This document shows positions 1 through 7,358 of a DNA stretch of 22,856 nucleotides, piece by piece. The DNA is from JAJDFU01 sp964640855 (GTDB lineage: Bacteria; Bacteroidota; Bacteroidia; Chitinophagales; Saprospiraceae). Location: NCBI GenBank assembly GCA_964640855.1, contig CAZXIX010000073.1:1-22856 (forward strand), in the 5' to 3' direction. The first letter of the stretch is position 1; every line of letters starts with the position of its first letter. The position numbers were made by a program, and so were the translations under genes. The notes under the pieces were generated by a model. That model had not been told where the DNA came from. It ran no database searches and saw nothing but the letters and a program-made list of their open reading frames with translations.

Positions 1-47
1 GAGTCTGGATAAACCTCCTTTAATCAAACCAGACACACTTAATTGAA

Positions 48-995
48 CTATCCCTGCCAGGCCTTCAGCGTTTTGGCGTAATCAAAACCGAAATTGTGCA
101 GATCCTCCAGCACGAACAGGCCATCGGTTGCTCGGGCCAATTGTTGCAGGGAGGGAATATGAGTGTCCGGGAAGATGTATTTCATCAACCAAGGCTCTCC
201 GACAAGGGAAGATTTGTCCATGCCGATCGTATGCAGCAGGAAGAGGCTGCCTTCTCGCAGGGAATTCCTTACGATCTCCATCATCTGCCGGTAGTTTTTG
301 TGCCCGACTTGCTCAAACATGGCGATGGACACAACTTTATCGTAGGTCCCCTCGATATCCCGATAATCCCGCAGGCGAATGGTCACCGGTAATCCGCGGC
401 AGAATTCCCTTGCGTAACGGGCCTGCTCGCGGGATAGGGTGATCCCGGTAACCCGGCAACCGTAACGCTCGGCCATGTACTTGGCCAGACCACCCCAGCC
501 GCAACCGATATCCAACACTTCCTCTCCACGCGCCAGTTGCAATTTCCGGCAGATCAATTCCATTTTCATCTCCTGGGCAATGGCCAGGTTTTCAGTCTCA
601 TAATAATAGGCGCAGGAGTACTGTCGGTAAGGGTCGAGGAAAGAGAAGAACAGCTTGTTGTCCAGATCATAGTGTTTCCGGACGGCCTTCCGGGCGCGGC
701 TTTTCGTCTGGCGGTTGAACAGAGACCAGATGAGATTCTCCCAAATGAGTTTCAGGTTGGTGCCGACCTCATAATCGATTTTGGCACGCAACAATCGGAA
801 GATGCATTCGTCCAGCGCTTCTACATCCCACCATCCCTCTACGTAGGACTCACCGAAGCCCAGCGACCCTTGTGAAAGGATGCGGGGGTAAAAATTCGGG
901 TTGCGCACCTGTATATCCCAAGGCCGGTCTCCGTCAAGGGTCACCCCGGCTTGAGCAAACAGGCGCCTGACTTTTTTTTCACTTTGTACATTCAT
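48..995 (-). CDS. cfa: Cyclopropane-fatty-acyl-phospholipid synthase, C-terminally truncated
   Basis: Transfers a methylene group from S-adenosylmethionine to double bonds of membrane phospholipid acyl chains. The 315 residues align by eye with E. coli Cfa along their whole length: N-terminal lipid-binding part (residues 1-100), the YSCAY motif with Cys128, the SAM-binding motif VLDIGCGWGG at 160-169, MFEQVG with Glu228, LLHTIG with His255 and FGFDY with Tyr306. These match the known active-site and bicarbonate-binding residues. The reading frame then stops right after KAWQG, where the family normally continues for about 57 more residues, and none of the three frames in the remaining 47 bases resembles that tail. 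So the gene is probably a truncated, perhaps inactive, copy; a sequencing frameshift is less likely because no tail is visible in another frame. The N-terminus matches the family start. It is transcribed away from ppdK, 765 bases downstream of it on the same strand. Confidence 0.88.
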   Translation of the reverse strand: MNVQSEKKVRRLFAQAGVTLDGDRPWDIQVRNPNFYPRILSQGSLGFGESYVEGWWDVEALDECIFRLLRAKIDYEVGTNLKLIWENLIWSLFNRQTKSRARKAVRKHYDLDNKLFFSFLDPYRQYSCAYYYETENLAIAQEMKMELICRKLQLARGEEVLDIGCGWGGLAKYMAERYGCRVTGITLSREQARYAREFCRGLPVTIRLRDYRDIEGTYDKVVSIAMFEQVGHKNYRQMMEIVRNSLREGSLFLLHTIGMDKSSLVGEPWLMKYIFPDTHIPSLQQLARATDGLFVLEDLHNFGFDYAKTLKAWQG

Positions 996-1760
996 GGTAT
1001 ACGGTCGATTGGTGTTAGGGTCATTCGGAGGGTCGGTGCCGACATCCAGGGCAAATCCTTCCCTGCCTTATGGATAAATTATATTCCCCAGAGAGGAAAA
1101 ATGCACTGAGGAAAGTCATGGTTGGCACCGGGGAAAATGCGGAAAAGAGGGCTATAATGAAGTCCAATGGGCATCGGCAATATCTTCGGCCTGTCGGTAC
1201 GCTCAGTCCGGGTTTGGTGTCGGGTCAGCAAAACCTGCTGTCAGGGATCGGCGCATTAGAATTTTCCAAACGCATCCGCGGCAGGTATAAATCAGCCGGG
1301 GCTTTCCCAGCCCGATCGGATCGCTTGCGGACTCTGGGTTTTTCGAAACGGGCTTCCTGTTTTTTACATTTTTGCAGCCCGCAGATAATTTTTTGTCCGT
1401 ATAATTGTTTAATATTATGTTGGCTGAGAAGCCTGTTTTCAGCCACTGAGAGCTTAAACTACATACCACAAACTACTCTGATGAGACGGATTAGTCCCTT
1501 CCTCTTTTTATCATCTGCTTCCGGCAGAAATCCGGATTATTCTACTCCGGCCTTTGATTTTATGTTCATTGTCAGCATGTTGTTGCTCCTTCCCATTTCC
1601 CTTTACTGCTGGAAAATCCTGCTTTCGCTGGGCCACGACGTCGTTGAAAAGTTGTTCCACATAGGCAGTTCCTTCGCTTAAAGCCGTTTTCGACTTCTAC
1701 CAAAAGAAAACCCCCTGACCACAGGATGATCAGGGGGGGTGCTCTTCGTCCGGTAGACCC
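996..1760. other. Gene-poor spacer between ppdK and cfa
   Basis: No convincing protein gene is visible. The longest plus-strand frame (1070-1681) has low-complexity, non-family sequence and I regard it as chance. An AT-rich patch lies at about 1386-1420, followed by a small hairpin with arms GGCTGA (1422-1427) and TCAGCC (1439-1444). A minus-strand frame at 1511-1696 has a hydrophilic, protein-like composition but no ATG. The right end holds the ppdK terminator. The cfa promoter should lie in the left part, but I could not pick out a clear -7 box. Confidence 0.5.
1701..1737 (-). terminator. Rho-independent terminator of ppdK
   Basis: Perfect 8-bp GC-rich stem CCCCCTGA (1711-1718) / TCAGGGGG (1730-1737) with an 11-base loop. 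Read on the minus strand it is followed directly by TTTTCTTTT (1702-1710). It starts about 24 bases after the ppdK stop codon, which is the expected place. Confidence 0.88.
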
Positions 1761-4493
1761 TCACGGGTTTTGCCGGACATATGCCTGTGCGGCAGACAAG
1801 CGGGCTATCGGAACCCGATAAGGGGAACAGCTTACATAATCCAGGCCGATGCGCTCAAAGAAGTCGATCGACTCCGGATTGCCGCCGTGTTCTCCGCAAA
1901 TGCCGAGTTTGAGGTCGTGCCGGGCTTTCCGTCCTCTTTTGGTGGCATAATTGACCAACCGCCCTACGCCTTCCTCATCGATCCGCTTGAAAGGATCATA
2001 ATCGATGATGCCTTGCTCCATGTAAATGGGCAGGAATTTGCCGATGTCGTCTCGCGAAAAGCCGAAGGTCATCTGGGTGAGGTCGTTGGTGCCGAAGGAG
2101 AAGAACTCGGCATGTTCCGCTATCTGATCGGCGGTCAGGGCAGCCCGGGGTATCTCAATCATGGTGCCTACCTTGAAAGAGATCCGGTCTTTTCGTTCGT
2201 GAAAGACTTTTTGTGCGGACGCCCGGATAATATCTTCCTGCTGCCAGTATTCCCGTTCGCGCCCGATCAGGGGGATCATGATCTCGGGGTGGGGATGGAT
2301 ACCTTCTCTTTTTACATTCAGGGCAGCCTCCATGATGGCCCTTACCTGCATCTCTGTGATCTCGGGGAATGTAATGCCCAGGCGGCAGCCCCGATGACCC
2401 AGCATGGGATTCACTTCTTCGAGATTTTCCACCTTGTTGCGGATCACATCTACGCCTACGTGCATATCGTCGGCCATGGCTTTCTGGCTGCTGAGTTCAT
2501 GGGGCAGAAACTCATGCAAGGGGGGATCCAGCAATCGGATGGTTACCGGATTGCCCTTCATGACCCGGAAAATACCCTCAAAGTCATCTCGCTGCATGGG
2601 CAGCAGCTTTTCCAATGCCTTTCGCCTTCCGGCTTCGTCATCGGCCAGGATCATTTCCCGGACGGCCGTGATCCGGTCCCCTTCGAAGAACATATGTTCG
2701 GTCCGGCAGAGTCCGATGCCCTTGGCACCGAATTTCTTGGCGATGGATGCTTCCTCCGGGCTATCGGCATTGGTGCGGACCTCCATGCGTGCGTGCTTGT
2801 CGGCCAATCGCATCAGTTTGGCGAAGTAATTGTCGATCTGGGGTTCTATGGTGGGTACCTGTAGGGGATAAACCTCGCCGGTATCGCCGTTCAGGGAAAT
2901 CCAATCGCCTTTTTTCAGGGTGGTGCCGTTTACGGACAGCTGCTGTTTTTTGTAGTCAACGTGTAGCGTTCCGGCTCCGGAAACACAACATTTTCCCATG
3001 CCCCGGGCGACTATTGCCGCGTGGGAGGTCATCCCGCCCCTTACGGTCAGTATGCCCTTGGCCACGCTCATGCCGCGGAGGTCTTCCGGGGAGGTTTCCT
3101 GCCGGACCAGGATAGCGGGTTTTCCTTCCGCCGCATAGGTCTCGGCATCCTCGGCGAAGAAAACGATCTGGCCGGTAGCGGCCCCGGGCGATGCCGGCAA
3201 GCCCCGGGCCATGACGGGGACTTTTTGGATGGCTTCTTTCTCAAAGATCGGATGCAGCAAATCGTCCATGCGGGCGGGATCGATCCGGAGCAGAGCGGTT
3301 TTTTCGTCGATCATCCCCTGGTCGACCATTTCCATGGCGATGCGGACCATGGCCTGACCGGTCCGCTTCCCGTTTCGCGTCTGCAAGATCCACAGTTTGC
3401 CATCCTGGATGGTAAATTCGATATCCTGCATGTCCCGATAATGGTTTTCCAGCCGGGTTTCGTATTCCATCAGCTCTTCAAAAGCTTCGGGCATGATCTC
3501 TTCGAGCGAAGGAAAATTTTTCCTGCGCTCTTTTTCCGGTACGCCGGCGAGTTTGGCCCAATTCCGGGAACCGTTCAGGGTGATTTCCTGCGGGGTGCGT
3601 ATGCCTGCCACCACATCTTCTCCCTGCGCATTGATCAGAAATTCCCCGTTGAACACATCTTCGCCGGTAGCGGCATTGCGGGTAAAAGCCACACCGGTGG
3701 CGCTGTTATCGTTGAGGTTGCCGTAGACCATGGCCTGCACATTGACCGCAGTACCCCAGTCTTCGGGTATGTCATTCAACTCCCGGTAAACCTTGGCCCG
3801 ATCGTTGTTCCAGCTTTCGAAAACGGCGAAAATAGCTCCCCAAAGCTGATCCCACGGATCGGTGGGGAAGGCAATACCGGTTTTGGTTTTGATCAACTTC
3901 TGAAAACGGCTCACCAGACTCTGCAGGTCTTCTGTTTTCAGCTCGATATCCTGTTTGATCTTTCGCTCTTTTTTAAGGTGCTGGATGATCAGCTCGAAGG
4001 GATCTTCTTCTTTTTCCGATTCGGGTTTGAGTCTCATGACGACATCCCCATACATTTGAACCAGCCTTCGGTAAGAGTCCCAGGCAAAACGGTCTTTTCC
4101 GGAGATTTTGATGATGCCTGCTACGCTGGGTTCGTTCAATCCGATATTGAGTACGGTATCCATCATACCCGGCATAGATACCCGGGCACCCGAGCGCACC
4201 GATAGCAACAGGGGATCCTGTGGATCGCCGAATTTTTTTCCCATTACGGATTCCATGTAACGGATTCCTTCCACGACCTGCTCCTGAATCAACTGGAAGG
4301 TATCTTCGCGTCCGGTTCGGGTAAACAAATTACACACCTCGGTAGTGATGGTAAAGCCGGGTGGAACCGGAATGTCAATGCGATTCATCTCGGCCAGGTT
4401 GGCACCTTTGCCACCGAGTAACTCTTTCATCTGAGCATTTCCGTCAGCGTGACCATCACCGAATTGGTAAACGTATTTGGGTTTTGCTTTCAT
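1761..4493 (-). CDS. ppdK: Pyruvate, phosphate dikinase
   Basis: Interconverts pyruvate + ATP + Pi and PEP + AMP + PPi in the cytoplasm. With the start used here the protein is 910 residues, close to bacterial PPDKs (about 875-900). Order of domains: N-terminal nucleotide-binding part (GGKGANLAEM near residue 28, the ATP-grasp region to about 340), the central swivelling phosphohistidine domain with GGMTSHAAIVARG (His491, with the regulatory-type Thr two residues before it), and the C-terminal PEP/pyruvate TIM barrel ending in LGICGEHGG (Cys866). All key residues are present, so it should be active. An ATG 17 codons upstream (4544) is also in frame, but it would place a perfect inverted repeat inside the coding sequence and lie almost at the predicted transcription start; MKAKPKYVYQFGDG also looks like the family start. 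A terminator follows the stop codon. It lies 143 bases downstream of rnfB in the same direction and probably has its own promoter. It may supply PEP from pyruvate made by the neighbouring PFOR, or the reverse. Confidence 0.97.
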   Translation of the reverse strand: MKAKPKYVYQFGDGHADGNAQMKELLGGKGANLAEMNRIDIPVPPGFTITTEVCNLFTRTGREDTFQLIQEQVVEGIRYMESVMGKKFGDPQDPLLLSVRSGARVSMPGMMDTVLNIGLNEPSVAGIIKISGKDRFAWDSYRRLVQMYGDVVMRLKPESEKEEDPFELIIQHLKKERKIKQDIELKTEDLQSLVSRFQKLIKTKTGIAFPTDPWDQLWGAIFAVFESWNNDRAKVYRELNDIPEDWGTAVNVQAMVYGNLNDNSATGVAFTRNAATGEDVFNGEFLINAQGEDVVAGIRTPQEITLNGSRNWAKLAGVPEKERRKNFPSLEEIMPEAFEELMEYETRLENHYRDMQDIEFTIQDGKLWILQTRNGKRTGQAMVRIAMEMVDQGMIDEKTALLRIDPARMDDLLHPIFEKEAIQKVPVMARGLPASPGAATGQIVFFAEDAETYAAEGKPAILVRQETSPEDLRGMSVAKGILTVRGGMTSHAAIVARGMGKCCVSGAGTLHVDYKKQQLSVNGTTLKKGDWISLNGDTGEVYPLQVPTIEPQIDNYFAKLMRLADKHARMEVRTNADSPEEASIAKKFGAKGIGLCRTEHMFFEGDRITAVREMILADDEAGRRKALEKLLPMQRDDFEGIFRVMKGNPVTIRLLDPPLHEFLPHELSSQKAMADDMHVGVDVIRNKVENLEEVNPMLGHRGCRLGITFPEITEMQVRAIMEAALNVKREGIHPHPEIMIPLIGREREYWQQEDIIRASAQKVFHERKDRISFKVGTMIEIPRAALTADQIAEHAEFFSFGTNDLTQMTFGFSRDDIGKFLPIYMEQGIIDYDPFKRIDEEGVGRLVNYATKRGRKARHDLKLGICGEHGGNPESIDFFERIGLDYVSCSPYRVPIARLSAAQAYVRQNP

Positions 4494-4501
4494 GGCAGTT
4501 T

Positions 4502-4538
4502 GACTTTTGTCATCAATGAAAAATAGATGACAAAAGTC
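4502..4538. promoter_or_regulatory. Perfect 13-bp inverted repeat in the ppdK leader
   Basis: GACTTTTGTCATC (4502-4514) and GATGACAAAAGTC (4526-4538) are exact inverse complements around an 11-base AT-rich centre. It lies 8 bases upstream of the chosen ppdK ATG and just downstream of the candidate promoter. It could be an RNA hairpin near the start codon or an operator for a dimeric repressor. No T-run follows it on the minus strand, so it is not a simple terminator. Confidence 0.75.
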
Positions 4539-4552
4539 TGACATTGTATGAC

Positions 4553-4583
4553 CAAGGTTACTTTAATTATTGACTTTCAGCAA
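4553..4583 (-). promoter_or_regulatory. Candidate Bacteroidota-type promoter for ppdK
   Basis: Read on the minus strand, TAACCTTG (4553-4560) matches the Bacteroidota -7 consensus TAnnTTTG with one mismatch. A TTG (4581-4583) lies 20 bases upstream, within the usual -33 spacing. Transcription would begin near 4546, giving a leader of about 50 bases that contains the inverted repeat. Motif matching only. Confidence 0.45.
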
Positions 4584-4636
4584 TTATGTGGAATGATATT
4601 CTCCGGATGATAAAAAAGAAGAAAAAAAGTCCGGGA

Positions 4637-5503
4637 TCAGGAGAGGCCCACAGGCCGTTCGCCCTTGCGGATGATCTTCCGGGCCTCCGCGCCTTTGATG
4701 GCGTTGCCTTCGTCATCCAGCCATACGATGGCGCCGGTGGGGCAGCGCTGTATAGGTTTTTGGGTTTGGTGACGGGCGCCGTAATTCACCACCGGGAGGT
4801 TGTTGACCATGGTAATAAGGGAGTCGCCGGCATCCAGAGCGCATTTCCCGCAGGCGGTACAGCCTACCTGGCATTCCTCCAGGACCTCGTCGCCATGCTC
4901 CAGGTTCTTACAGGCTACCCACAGACGATGACTGATGGGTTGGAGCGAGAATAGATCTTTCGGACAGACTTCGACACAATCTCCGCAGGCCGTGCATTTT
5001 TCGACATCCACGACCGGGAGGCCGTGCTCATTCATGATGATGGCATCGAAATCACAGACCACTTCGCAATCGCCGTGGCCCAGACAACCCCAAAAACAAC
5101 CTTTACCGCCGCCGGAGACCAGAGAGGCGGCTTTGCAGGACTCCAGACCTTTGTATTCGGCCCGGTTTCGAGCGACGTTGGTTCCCCCGGCGCAAGCCAA
5201 ACGGGCCACTATCTTTTCTTCTGCTCCCAGGGCTACACCCAAAAATTTGGCGATCGCCTCCCGGCCTTCATCCGAACTTACGGTACATTTACCCGGCAGC
5301 GCCTCGCCACCGACGAGAGCTTCGGCAAAGGGCCGGCAACCCGGATAACCGCAGGCACCGCAATTGGCATGGGGCAGCATATCCTCTACCTGATCGATGC
5401 GCGGGTCTTCGTAAACGTAGAGCTTCCGATTCGCGATCACGAGCATGGTAGCGAGGATCAGGGTGAGCCCCCCGAGAGTGGCTATGGCGATGAGTATAGT
5501 CAT
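4637..5503 (-). CDS. rnfB: Ion-translocating oxidoreductase complex subunit RnfB (ferredoxin-binding, multi-[4Fe-4S])
   Basis: RnfB is the cytoplasmic-facing subunit that exchanges electrons with soluble ferredoxin and passes them into the membrane Rnf complex. The 288 residues show an N-terminal hydrophobic anchor (residues 2-24), then the Fe-S domain signature CGACGYPGC (Cys48, 51, 56, with Cys73), and a long cysteine-rich part: CFWGCLGHGDCEVVC (136-150), CTACGDCVEVC (170-180), CQVGCTACGKC (211-221) and Cys254 in RCPTGAI. That is enough for the usual one plus several [4Fe-4S] clusters. In most operons rnfB sits next to rnfC or directly after rnfA; here it is last in the cluster, separated from rnfA by two other genes and 75 bases downstream of the FNR gene. 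No strong terminator follows it; a T-rich stretch lies at 4612-4630. Confidence 0.95.
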   Translation of the reverse strand: MTILIAIATLGGLTLILATMLVIANRKLYVYEDPRIDQVEDMLPHANCGACGYPGCRPFAEALVGGEALPGKCTVSSDEGREAIAKFLGVALGAEEKIVARLACAGGTNVARNRAEYKGLESCKAASLVSGGGKGCFWGCLGHGDCEVVCDFDAIIMNEHGLPVVDVEKCTACGDCVEVCPKDLFSLQPISHRLWVACKNLEHGDEVLEECQVGCTACGKCALDAGDSLITMVNNLPVVNYGARHQTQKPIQRCPTGAIVWLDDEGNAIKGAEARKIIRKGERPVGLS

Positions 5504-5506
5504 TTT

Positions 5507-5580
5507 TTACGGTTAACGGTTAGCGGTACACGGCAGAAGAAGTTCTTCGATCCATCGTGACATCGCAACATCGCGACATC
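5507..5580. repeat. Short tandem-repeat spacer between FNR gene and rnfB
   Basis: Two adjacent microsatellite-like tracts fill most of the 75-base gap. ACGGTTA occurs twice in tandem at 5509-5522 with degenerate continuation to 5536. CATCGTGA-CATCGCAA-CATCGCGA-CATC (period 8) runs 5553-5580 and overlaps the FNR stop codon. No gene or clear hairpin is visible. Function, if any, unknown. Confidence 0.6.
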
Positions 5581-6436
5581 AATACAGGATCTCCGCCCAC
5601 TTCCCGCCGGCCTGTAGTTCGGCTTTGCGCGTTTGCCACTTGATCTTGGATTGCATAATGTTGGAAAACGCCTTATCCAACATATCGCTCACCTTTTCGT
5701 AGCCGGCTACGTAGATACGGGTATTCGAAAGGGCCAACATATCGATGATTTCGCTGGCCCGGTTCTCGATGGCCTGATCGAGGGCAATGGGATCCGCCCA
5801 GTGAGGCCGTGGACTCAAAGCCTTGAATGCCTCGAAAGTCTCCTGATCGTAATAATTCGTCAGATCGCCATCCTCCTCATTGAGATACAAAAGCTCCAGG
5901 CCGCTTTTGGCTCCGTAGAACAGGCGGATCTTCCCCTGCCAGTCCTTTACATTTTGATAAATGTGCTTAACGAAAGCCCGGAAAGGGGCAATACCCGTCC
6001 CCATTCCCACCAGGATGAGATTGGTGTCTTTTTCCTCGGGAACTTCAAAAGGCAGCTTGTGCGGGCCGGTAACGGTGATCACGTCGCCTACCTTGCGGTC
6101 GCAGAGGTAGTTGGAGGCGATGCCGTCAAATTTCTCTCCGCTGAATTCATCCACGTAGGCGCAGCGTTTCACCAGCATGGTGATCCGTAGCTTGCCGTTT
6201 TGCCTGTCGGGCAGATCGGCTACGCTGTAAAGGCGGTGGTGCTTCTTAGTACCGAATTCGCTTTCGTGATTGACCAAGACACCGAATCCCTGGTTCACCT
6301 TGCAATCGAAGTCGGTATCCTGCACTTCCAGGACAATCTCCCGGATTTCCTCTACGCTTTCCGGGGTCAATCGCTCCGTACTGACCACCTTGGCCTTGTA
6401 TTGATTTTGGGTATTGAAGTCTGCTAGATATGCCAT
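5579..6436 (-). CDS. Plant-type ferredoxin--NADP(+) reductase
   Basis: A 285-residue FAD protein predicted to move electrons between ferredoxin and NADP(H). Visible motifs follow the plant-type FNR order: FAD-binding RLYSVA (68-73), the TMLVKRCAYV strand, SNYLC (108-112), TGPHKLPFEVP, the nucleotide-binding GMGTGIAPFR (144-153), LFYGAKSGLELLY (172-184), the YVAGYEK segment (242-248), and a C-terminal ...KWAEILY in which the last residue is Tyr285. A terminal aromatic residue stacking on the flavin is a hallmark of plant/cyanobacterial FNRs. There is no [2Fe-2S] domain or membrane anchor, so it is not NqrF. It lies between rnfA and rnfB in the same direction, 94 bases after the small Cys-rich gene, which suggests expression with Rnf and work on the same ferredoxin pool. 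Related oxygenase reductases such as BoxA are the alternative, but no oxygenase gene is near. Confidence 0.85.
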   Translation of the reverse strand: MAYLADFNTQNQYKAKVVSTERLTPESVEEIREIVLEVQDTDFDCKVNQGFGVLVNHESEFGTKKHHRLYSVADLPDRQNGKLRITMLVKRCAYVDEFSGEKFDGIASNYLCDRKVGDVITVTGPHKLPFEVPEEKDTNLILVGMGTGIAPFRAFVKHIYQNVKDWQGKIRLFYGAKSGLELLYLNEEDGDLTNYYDQETFEAFKALSPRPHWADPIALDQAIENRASEIIDMLALSNTRIYVAGYEKVSDMLDKAFSNIMQSKIKWQTRKAELQAGGKWAEILY

Positions 6437-6530
6437 GCTTTTTGTTTTACAGATGGATCACTGATCCGGTTCTTGTTATGTTTTGGTCCCCTTTTCGCAA
6501 GGGCAGTTTTTTTACGGTTTCGATGAGATC

Positions 6531-6746
6531 TTAAACGGTCATTTCCCTTTCTCCACTGGCGCCTTGCCTATTGTCCAAACTGCAGGCAGTTGTGCATCCA
6601 CAATCGCCGCAGCTTCTTCTTTCCGCCAACACATCCTCATCCGTGATGTGCTCGGCAAACATTCTGCGCCAAATTGCCTGGACTCCTACCCAGGCCAGCA
6701 TCATGCCTACGATCCCCAGACTTGCTAATAACATCGACTGTATCAT
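6531..6746 (-). CDS. Small single-span membrane protein with C-terminal Cys cluster; candidate Rnf/NQR maturation factor
   Basis: 71 residues: a hydrophobic helix at about 3-26, a basic stop-transfer (WRRMF), an acidic stretch (HITDEDVLAE) and then SCGDCGCTTAC, four cysteines within ten residues (46-55). It starts 30 bases after rnfA and precedes the FNR gene, so it is an operon member. The plan of one helix plus four cytoplasmic cysteines is that of NqrM, the factor needed to load iron into the NqrD/NqrE site, which corresponds to RnfE/RnfA. The spacing CxxCxCxxxC is not the NqrM pattern as I remember it, and FeoB-associated Cys-rich proteins are also similar, so family membership is uncertain. 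The gene is well supported by position and composition; the function is inference. Confidence 0.75.
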   Translation of the reverse strand: MIQSMLLASLGIVGMMLAWVGVQAIWRRMFAEHITDEDVLAERRSCGDCGCTTACSLDNRQGASGEREMTV

Positions 6747-6776
6747 TCCTTAAATCTTAATTCTTCACTTTTCCTT

Positions 6777-7358
6777 TCAGCTTCCCAATCCGGCAAACCC
6801 CATAAACGTGAGGGACAAGATGCCGGCGATGAATAAGGTCAGGGCCGTTCCTTTCACGATGCCCGGCACTTCTGCAAATTCAAGTTCTTCCCGCAGGCCG
6901 GCGATCAATACCAACGCCAGGGTGAATCCGGCTCCGGCTCCAAGCGCATACACAAAGCTTTGGAGAAAACCGTATCCTTTGGCTGTCTGGAATAATGCCA
7001 ACCCCAGTATAGCACAATTTGTAGTGATCAGGGGAAGGAAAATACCCAGGGTGCGGAACAGCGCCGGGCTCATTTTCTTGATGAACATCTCCACCAACTG
7101 CACCGTAGAAGCGATTACGACGATGTAGCTGATGAGTTGCAGGAAGGGAGCATCCAGGGCCACCAGAAGCGCATGGATCCCGTAAGCGCACATTGAGCTG
7201 ATGAGCATGACAAAGGTGACCGCACCGCCCATCTTGGTGGCGGTTCCCACTTTTCCGGAAACGCCCAGAAAGGGGCAGATCCCCAGGAAGTAAGCCAGCA
7301 CAAAGTTGTTGATCAGGCTGGCATTGATGAATATGTACCACAAGGATTCCTGATTCAT
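6777..7358 (-). CDS. rnfA: Ion-translocating oxidoreductase complex subunit RnfA
   Basis: Integral membrane subunit that with RnfE holds the intramembrane Fe-S site on the electron path. 193 residues, the normal length, with six hydrophobic segments. The family cysteines are present in FLGICPFLGVS (Cys28) and ITTNCAILG (Cys115), and the C-terminal GLREELEF segment is typical. The start codon overlaps the rnfE stop by 4 bases (ATGA type), indicating translational coupling. RnfA and RnfE are inverted-topology paralogues; the N-terminal LINNFVLAYFLGICPFLGVS pattern identifies this one as RnfA rather than RnfE/NqrD. Confidence 0.96.
   Translation of the reverse strand: MNQESLWYIFINASLINNFVLAYFLGICPFLGVSGKVGTATKMGGAVTFVMLISSMCAYGIHALLVALDAPFLQLISYIVVIASTVQLVEMFIKKMSPALFRTLGIFLPLITTNCAILGLALFQTAKGYGFLQSFVYALGAGAGFTLALVLIAGLREELEFAEVPGIVKGTALTLFIAGILSLTFMGFAGLGS

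Noticed and set aside
3..34. Inverted repeat GTCTGG / CCAGAC and AGGAGG-like run on the minus strand at the left edge
   Set aside because: Only 6 bp with a 20-base loop, no T-run, and no start codon within the window; cannot be called a terminator or ribosome-binding site.
1070..1681. 203-codon plus-strand frame in the cfa/ppdK spacer
   Set aside because: Biased, non-family composition, no start context, and it ends close to the terminator; likely chance.
3021..4205. Plus-strand open frame of 394 codons (and one at 1770-2864)
   Set aside because: Antisense to ppdK, whose domains and catalytic residues are complete.
4595..4636. Terminator after rnfB
   Set aside because: CCGGA/TCCGG arms enclose a T-rich loop of about 25 bases; the T-run is inside the loop, not after the stem.
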